Below are positions 58,801-64,000 of a DNA stretch of 64,000 nt, piece by piece. Both the position numbers and the translations under genes were made by a program. The DNA lies in contig CAIIXF020000012.1 in assembly GCA_903813345.2 (NCBI GenBank), forward strand, positions 18,297,520-18,361,519, read 5' to 3'. Source of the stretch: Owenia fusiformis. Taxonomy: Eukaryota > Annelida > Polychaeta > Sabellida > Oweniidae. The notes beneath the pieces are model-generated. The model was not told the origin of the DNA, did not search any database, and saw only the letters and a list, made by a program, of their open reading frames with translations. Every line of letters starts with the position of its first letter. Position 1 is the first letter of the stretch.

Positions 58801-60292
58801 GATACAATTACTCTTTTATTGTGACATCATTTATAATATTACAAAATACTTTATTATATACAGTAGTCACTCTACCTCCCTGCAGGCAGTCATACATGCT
58901 TCCTCCCTCTGTTGGAATATCAGGGAGTCTGTCCAGTAATTGGAATATCCTTACAGAGGCCCCAACTGCTTGCATGAAATCCCCATACAAAGCTGACATG
59001 AGACCAAACCCTATAGCAACTTGTAGTGTATAAAGCAGGAATGCTGTAAAATAAGTACTTCTTATTAATAATCTGGCACACAACATTAGGCAAAGGTCCA
59101 ATAAGTTTAGAAGGAAATGACCTAATGGCCAGGCTTTTTAATCTTAAATAGCATCTTACTGTAAAATGTCAAATTGAAAGAAAAAACCCTTTAATTCTAT
59201 AAAAGGCAAGCAAGAGAATTTGAGGTTGCTAAATTAGTGAAACAAATGATTAATTATTAGGTCCTACCTTGCTTTTTGTGACTTATCCATAAGTGCTTCA
59301 CAAAAGTGTTATGAATGAAAACACCTTCATGTATAATTGATAACATATACCAAAATATGAATATGAAAATATAAATAAGTAAACCCTAATTTTGAACTGA
59401 GGACTGGGTCAAATGAGACTTACCAGTGAGAATACCAGCAGTGAGTTCCTTTTCAAAAACTAGTTTTCCACCATACCACAGTACTAGACAAATAGCTCCA
59501 GAAGACAGGCACCCTATTACACCCTCAAATACACCTACAATTAATAAAAATTCAAACTTTATTCAGTTACAGGGGCCTATAGCTTTAAAATTAGTGAGAC
59601 AAAATTAAAACGAAGAAAGTATATTACTGTCTGCTCACCCTATGTTTTTCTTAAAGAGTTTGCAATTACATCCACAAAGATTTAGCCATAGCTCAACAGG
59701 ACATTATTTTCTAATATAATGACCTAAAACTGTTTTTAAAGAACACACAATTTAAAATACAAAAGATATGCTATTATACCACATGTTTTTTCTAACCTGT
59801 GGCCAAAGCAAGTTTCTTTCCAACTTGATAACTTTTATCAACATCCACATCATAATGATCCACAACTTTAGTCTCTCCTGCAAACGTCCTAACAGTCCTG
59901 AGACTAGAGATTGCCTCCTCTGCAGTCGTACTTGCATCTGCTAAGCGGTCTTGAAACTGTTGTCGCATTTTCTTAAGAAACTTTCCTATATGTAAATAAT
60001 TTGTTATTTATGACATAGTTCGTTGTCAAAAGAAACAAGATTGAAATTGCAACACTCTTGAAAATGTTAGCATATGCTGTACTAAAAAACGTGACATAAA
60101 AGTACTAAAAACTATGCATATATAGTTTTCTCTAATGATAAAAATAGGAAAGTTACCATATTGCACGGCACCAAGAGACACCACTGGCACAACAGACAGT
60201 AGGACACCTGTCAGCTTAGCATTCAGGATAAACATGAAGACAAGGGAGCCAATGATCTGCAGAATGTACCTCACTAACATTGACATATTCAC
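52852..60292 (-). CDS. ABCB-type half transporter (ABCB10/ABCB8-like), 10 exons, 5' end missing
   Basis: Exons in coding order: 60292-60157, 59985-59797, 59534-59424, 59043-58876, 58546-58485, 57920-57794, 56449-56316, 55108-54938, 54339-54217, 53139-52852; 1509 nt, 502 aa plus stop, all phases compatible. The N-terminal half is the later part of the transmembrane domain ('[10 protein letters not shown]', '[19 protein letters not shown]', '[13 protein letters not shown]'). The ATPase domain is complete: 'FTYPSRPE' A-loop, Walker [10 protein letters not shown] (238-246), Q-loop 'MVQQEP', signature LSGGQ (341-345), Walker B 'AVLLLDE' (360-366), D-loop SALD, H-loop His397 ('[12 protein letters not shown]'). 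One ATPase per chain and closeness to ABCB10/ABCB8 suggest a homodimeric, possibly mitochondrial, exporter. The C-terminal tail is polar. First TM exons and targeting region were not found up to 64000. Confidence 0.85.
53515..54216 (-). repeat. 101-bp array: amplified ABCB H-loop exon end plus 5' splice site
   Basis: Directly downstream of the H-loop exon (54339-54217) its last 72 nt (24 codons, '[16 protein letters not shown]' and on to 'SASQ') plus about 29 bp of intron are repeated. Donor-proximal exon edges lie at 53614, 53715, 53816, 53917, 54018, 54119 and 54217 (the true exon). One further exon-like copy, without a good donor, is at about 53518-53590. Each donor is CAG|GTAAGATC, and reading on through it gives a TGA within six codons. 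Units keep the codon frame with a few substitutions. The array sits in the intron before the last exon. Confidence 0.92.
54698..54872. repeat. Retroposon-like dispersed repeat with TAAAC tail, in ABCB intron
   Basis: Same unit as 16826-17010: GAGTGCTCTTACTCTAGTC, CCGATGCCGGCTGGTG, AATAAAATATTTTAAAC. Here the tail is short. It is an independent insertion, not part of the A/B alignment. Confidence 0.6.
55109..56315. other. Large ABCB intron, no exon seen
   Basis: AT-rich intron between the Q-loop and signature exons. No open frame with splice context; nothing recognisable. Confidence 0.45.
56455..57365 (-). repeat. 29-bp minisatellite with higher-order repeat, ABCB intron
   Basis: Units of the form GACTATCTCAGCACATGTTG plus AGTCACCAA, about 23-31 bp, arranged in a higher-order block of about 130-155 bp (compare 56589-56740 with 56744-56880 and 56884-57000). 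It lies against the acceptor side of the Q-loop exon (56449-56316): a first degenerate unit, CAGGTACATGTTGAGTATC, begins within about 15 bp of that acceptor. Confidence 0.85.
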
Positions 60293-61857
60293 CTGAAACA
60301 CATTAAAACATATGTCATCTATTAATAGAGTGCAAGGGTAACTTTTATTGAACAATTAAAGTTACTTCATAATGTTCATTAAGTTGACAAAGTCCCACTA
60401 ATATAGCAAGTGTATGGCCCATTTGCTGGCCATTTAAATAATGTGCTCTAAATGGGTAATTAATTAATCTAATGGGTCATATTACTACACAGTTTCAGTA
60501 GCCAGGCATGGAACAAGTGAGGCAATATTATTTTTTCAGAGGTTTCTTTAACTAAAAGTGTGAAAATGAAGTCCAAACTTGTCTCATCAAGAAGTTTTTG
60601 CGTTACCTTATTTTGATCCTAGCAACATCCTTGTAATTTTACAAACTGATGGGTTACTATGTATATGCATACGATTAAAAATTGAAAATACAATTATCCA
60701 GAATAATAGTCACTCTGAGAAAGTATATCTTCGATCATAGGACCATTGGCTAAGGTTGATGGAAATATTTTTTAATAAAGATGGCATGGTAATCGATCTG
60801 TTTATTTATAATATTGGATTCTGGTGCTGCCATCTTTATATTGGCCAAAAACCTATGCATATGACACACACAAAAATGACACATTTCTGCACCATCTGAC
60901 ACAAAACAGTTTTCAAATGTAACTACCGTTGTAACAAGTGTAGTGTTACAGATACACCTATTTCTCAGACAAATGGAATGCAACAGGTTTGGGAATATCT
61001 GCTAGTGTTAAAATCTAATTGATCAAAAAATGATTTATGGTGTACTCGGTCATCATTTAGATACAGAACTCAATAATAGCACATTGAAAAGGAGCGATTA
61101 AGAGGGCAATGTTTATTTGATGATTTATTTGATCCATGGTACACCCACTGACTAATAGCTTTTTTTTCTCAAACAGATTTTTGCCTGCAAGGAGAGTAGC
61201 ACAACACATTTTTGACTTACACATTACATCTTTTCCCCCAAACCCCTTCAGAAATCATTCAAAAATACAAAAATTGCAAGATATATACCCAAATATTGAC
61301 CACATAGCTAATACCATGTATGTTGTCTACAAAATAACTGATAACTTAAGAATTGAAATAAACAAGCAGCTATCCTTATCATAGGATGGTCTTGTTTATA
61401 TATAGATGGTGCCTATGATGATTCAACTTCATAGGACATGTGCCAAATTGATGATTATAGCTAAGATTCATGACTTTGGTGTTAAATTAAGATAAGGTTT
61501 CCAAAATCCCACAACTTTCTAAAACATTTAACTTTTCTAAAACATTGAAATCATTATTTAGTTACATTTGTAACATTAAGAAGTAAGATACTTGTTGGAT
61601 GGGTGTTAGTTTTAGCTTTGAAAGCCTGCAGATGAGTACCATAAATCTTTTCCTTCCCTTTTGGCATTTTACTGAATTCAATTTCTAATTTGTAAAATGA
61701 GATTCTTTAGTATAAGCCACATGTAAATTATTATGATATATGGTTTTACTATTTCATCTAGAAAGATGCTGTAACTATTTTTGAAGTTTATATCACATCT
61801 AACAAGAGAGATAAACACTTCTCAATGCAAAATGTCACAACCTGCCATTTGTTACAG
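60293..61857. other. Non-coding stretch where 5' ABCB exons would be expected
   Basis: No minus-strand segment with transmembrane-domain motifs and splice sites was found. Either the 5' exons lie beyond the window, leaving NRF B inside a long ABCB intron on the other strand, or copy B has lost its 5' end. Confidence 0.4.
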
Positions 61858-61955
61858 ATGCTGACTGCCAAACACCAACTGCCAAACTCCAAACACCATC
61901 CACAAAAAAGTTGGAGACCATAACAATATGCCACCACTTATGGTGGTGACATAAT
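61857..61955. repeat. Short dispersed repeat upstream of NRF B
   Basis: CTGCCAAACACCAACTGCCA, then ATCCACAAAAAAGTTGGAG, ATAACAATATG and a short inverted ACCACTTATGGTGGTGAC. It is the right-hand edge of the region missing from copy A. Confidence 0.55.
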
Positions 61956-62646
61956 AAAAAAAATTATGTTTCCTTGGTGACTTATACATGATTATAATTT
62001 AGCAGGCTTGTTTTTATACATCATACATGTGTGGTCAAACAACAGTAAACATTAGAATGTGCTATCAACATTTCTGCTCTGTTGATTTGAGAAACTTTAG
62101 TCCAGTCCAAAGGTTTGGATGTAAATCATCTAAATTTAACATTCAAACAAGAGCATGGTATTAAGCAAATAGAAACTAGATAAATAATCTAAGAGACATG
62201 AATAAAGCATCCAGTAAGATACCCTTCTCAAGATCTAGTCTTGTCTGCACTCTTAAGATGAGTGATTTGTAAGACACACAGTCGCAAAACATTATGATAA
62301 TCATACATTTTGTTAATCTCAGACAGCTTACCATGTTTAAGATATATTAGATCAGCTCAGACGAATGTACAGATAGATGAAGGCTTGTACTATATCCCAC
62401 GAAATTAATTTGATAATTATAGTTAGAGGGGAAATTGAGATTCAGAATATCCCTTATACAACACCAGCTATCTTTACTGATTGTGATATAAAGGTATTAC
62501 TAATGATAAAGAGAAAGTATTGGTCGCTAGGAAATCATTTGTTGTTCAAGGCTGACCCAAACACAGTGGATAATAAAGAATTATAGCTAAAGACAAAGCT
62601 GCAAATATTACCAACTGCTGTGAAAAGCAGAAGGAAAACACCAGAC

Positions 62647-63631
62647 ATGAAGTTACCAATAGTGCTACTGCTGTGCTGTTTCATATTTGTAGCATCAACA
62701 AATGCGTTGGAATATACCATATTAGGAGTAGCAAATTTATTTACTTCACTTCCATCTCCACTTTTCATTGGAGAATCTCTTAAAAATGAAACCATATTGA
62801 GTCAAATGACACCAAAATGCCGGCAAGATGTTGATATTTATAATGGGATCTTAGCAAGTGGAACTGCTGGTTTCTTTGTACCCATTTTAACAAGTAAGAT
62901 TCAATATTTCATCTACATTCCTGTTAATATGCTCAGTATTTACATGTATGATGAAACATACTAGAACGATCGAACCTGCTTAGTGGAACACCTCTGTAAG
63001 TGGAACACCTCCAAGTGGAACACTTTTTGTGGTCCCAAGGGTGTTTGATTTACACACATTCTTCTGCAGTTTGTTCTTGAACAATAATTATATTTCAATG
63101 AAAAACATTATATGCTATTTTTTGAGTAATTCAAAATTGTAACTTGTTAAACAAAAGTAACATTCTGTCTATGTATTAAAGTACAAGGCATGTACACAAA
63201 AGTAACATCCTGTCTATTTGTTGAAGTACTAGGCGTGTGCACAAAAGTAACAACCTGTTTACATTTAGGCACGTGCAAAAATGTTACATCCTGTTAAATT
63301 TTAGGAATGTGCACAAAAGTAACAACCTGGTTACATTAAGGCATGTGCACAAATGTAACATGTTGAAGTGCATGGCATGTGCCCAAAATTGTTGGTGACT
63401 GAATATATTAAAGAAGCAAGAGAAGGTCTCAAAGCCTCAGAGGAACAATATTGCTTTGAATTTAAATAGTACAGCCAGATCTGTAGTCACCTATGTAAAA
63501 GGATATGATTTAAATAATGTTTGGTTATTTTAATGTTCCAAGTGCTCGACTCAGATGGAAAGGAAAAGCCTGGATCATTTGGTGGAGCTATTAACTGGAT
63601 AGGAGCATATGATCAGTGTAATGGGGTAGAG
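62647..63631 (+). CDS. NRF-domain secreted/membrane protein, copy B (exons 1-2; continues past window)
   Basis: Exons: 62647-62893 and 63543-63631, same lengths and phases as in copy A. The protein starts with a signal peptide ('VLLLCCFIFVA', then 'STNA'), followed by 'KCRQDV' and the 'GAINWIGAYDQCNGV' motif of the NRF domain. Five residues differ from copy A in exon 1; exon 2 is identical in protein. Later exons lie beyond 64000, so it is not known whether this copy carries the duplicated acceptor or the 75-bp donor array. It lies on the opposite strand to ABCB. Confidence 0.8.
63185..63350 (+). repeat. 36-bp minisatellite in NRF B intron 1 (short allele)
   Basis: About four or five units of the same repeat as 29815-30110, fewer than in copy A. 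Confidence 0.75.
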
Positions 63632-64000
63632 GTATGCAATTTATGATATATTATCATTGTAAAGGGACACAAGTGTAGTGTATTTATTTATTTTAGTATT
63701 TACTTGATTCAAAACAGAACATTTTCCGAGGTAAATGTTGACATTTTTTCAGAGAACTTAATTGTATATTTTGAATTTTTATATTTAGGTTTTTCAAGTT
63801 TCAAAATGGCAGATCAGGTTGGGGATGCATGTCAAATATGATTCATGGATGCATTCAATTGCCACACCCTATTTATCTTTTTGACCTCTTAAACATGTGA
63901 ACCTCAAGGAGGTGAATAATTGATATTAAAAAAATTCTTGATTGAATTTAACTTAATCAAGCTCTGTTGTTTTTATTTTGTTTCTATTGAACTCTACATA

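Larger units (their letters stand above)
40892..64000. repeat. Segmental duplication, copy B (SULT, ABCB, NRF)
   Basis: Aligns with segment A (14900-31200) in the same order and orientation, and runs off the window end inside NRF intron 2. Differences from A: the LINE is reduced to a stub, a 3451-bp TIR element sits in the 33-bp array, the ABCB exons are retained, and the NRF minisatellite is shorter. Offset between matching points grows from about 26.0 kb (left) to 33.4 kb (right), mainly because of the ABCB exons missing from A. Confidence 0.9.

Noticed and set aside
60750-60983. Possible upstream ABCB exon or small Cys-rich protein on the minus strand
   Set aside because: No transmembrane or ABC motif, no matching splice phase, and no signal peptide.

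Overview
This is a window of animal (metazoan) nuclear DNA. It is AT-rich and intron-rich, full of tandem repeats, and carries non-LTR (LINE), DIRS-like and cut-and-paste DNA elements. The genes that can be read all have GT-AG introns: two cytosolic sulfotransferases, an ABCB-type half transporter, and secreted proteins with an NRF ('nose resistant to fluoxetine') domain. NRF-domain proteins are typical of invertebrates, and with the DIRS/LINE content this suggests a marine invertebrate, perhaps a lophotrochozoan. The species cannot be fixed from the sequence.

Layout. 1-9300: a 2.47-kb tandem repeat, three full copies and a diverged fourth that carries a fold-back insertion. 9300-14900: mostly non-coding, with a mariner-type MITE, a 240-bp tandem duplication and a decayed LINE. 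14900-31200 (segment A) and 40890-64000 (segment B) are two copies of one gene block in the same order: LINE remnant, TA-flanked MITE, sulfotransferase (+), ABCB half transporter (-), NRF gene (+). Between them lie a 75-bp array (31645-33931), a truncated DIRS-like retroelement (33931-36022, -) and a 24-bp minisatellite (36590-39900).

The two copies have diverged in instructive ways. Sulfotransferase B (42743-50649) has an intact PAPS-binding loop; sulfotransferase A (18396-24031) has two changes in that loop. The ABCB gene keeps ten consecutive exons in B (52852-60292; its 5' end is not found) but only the last exon in A. The LINE is 1.5 kb long in A and deleted to a stub in B, between two TTTACCA microhomologies. 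Each copy serves as the empty-site control for transposons in the other.

The most unusual feature is repeated tandem amplification of exon edges together with their splice sites. In the NRF gene of A, the 3' end of exon 4 plus its 5' splice site is present 30 times at 75-bp spacing. In the ABCB gene of B, the last 24 codons of the exon with the ATP-binding H-loop plus its 5' splice site is present about 8 times at 101-bp spacing. In NRF exon 3 the 3' splice site is duplicated by a 27-bp repeat. Several arrays have periods divisible by three (24, 33, 36, 75), which creates long open frames that are not genes.

All gene models come from reading splice sites and family motifs by eye. Nothing was checked against transcripts or databases.
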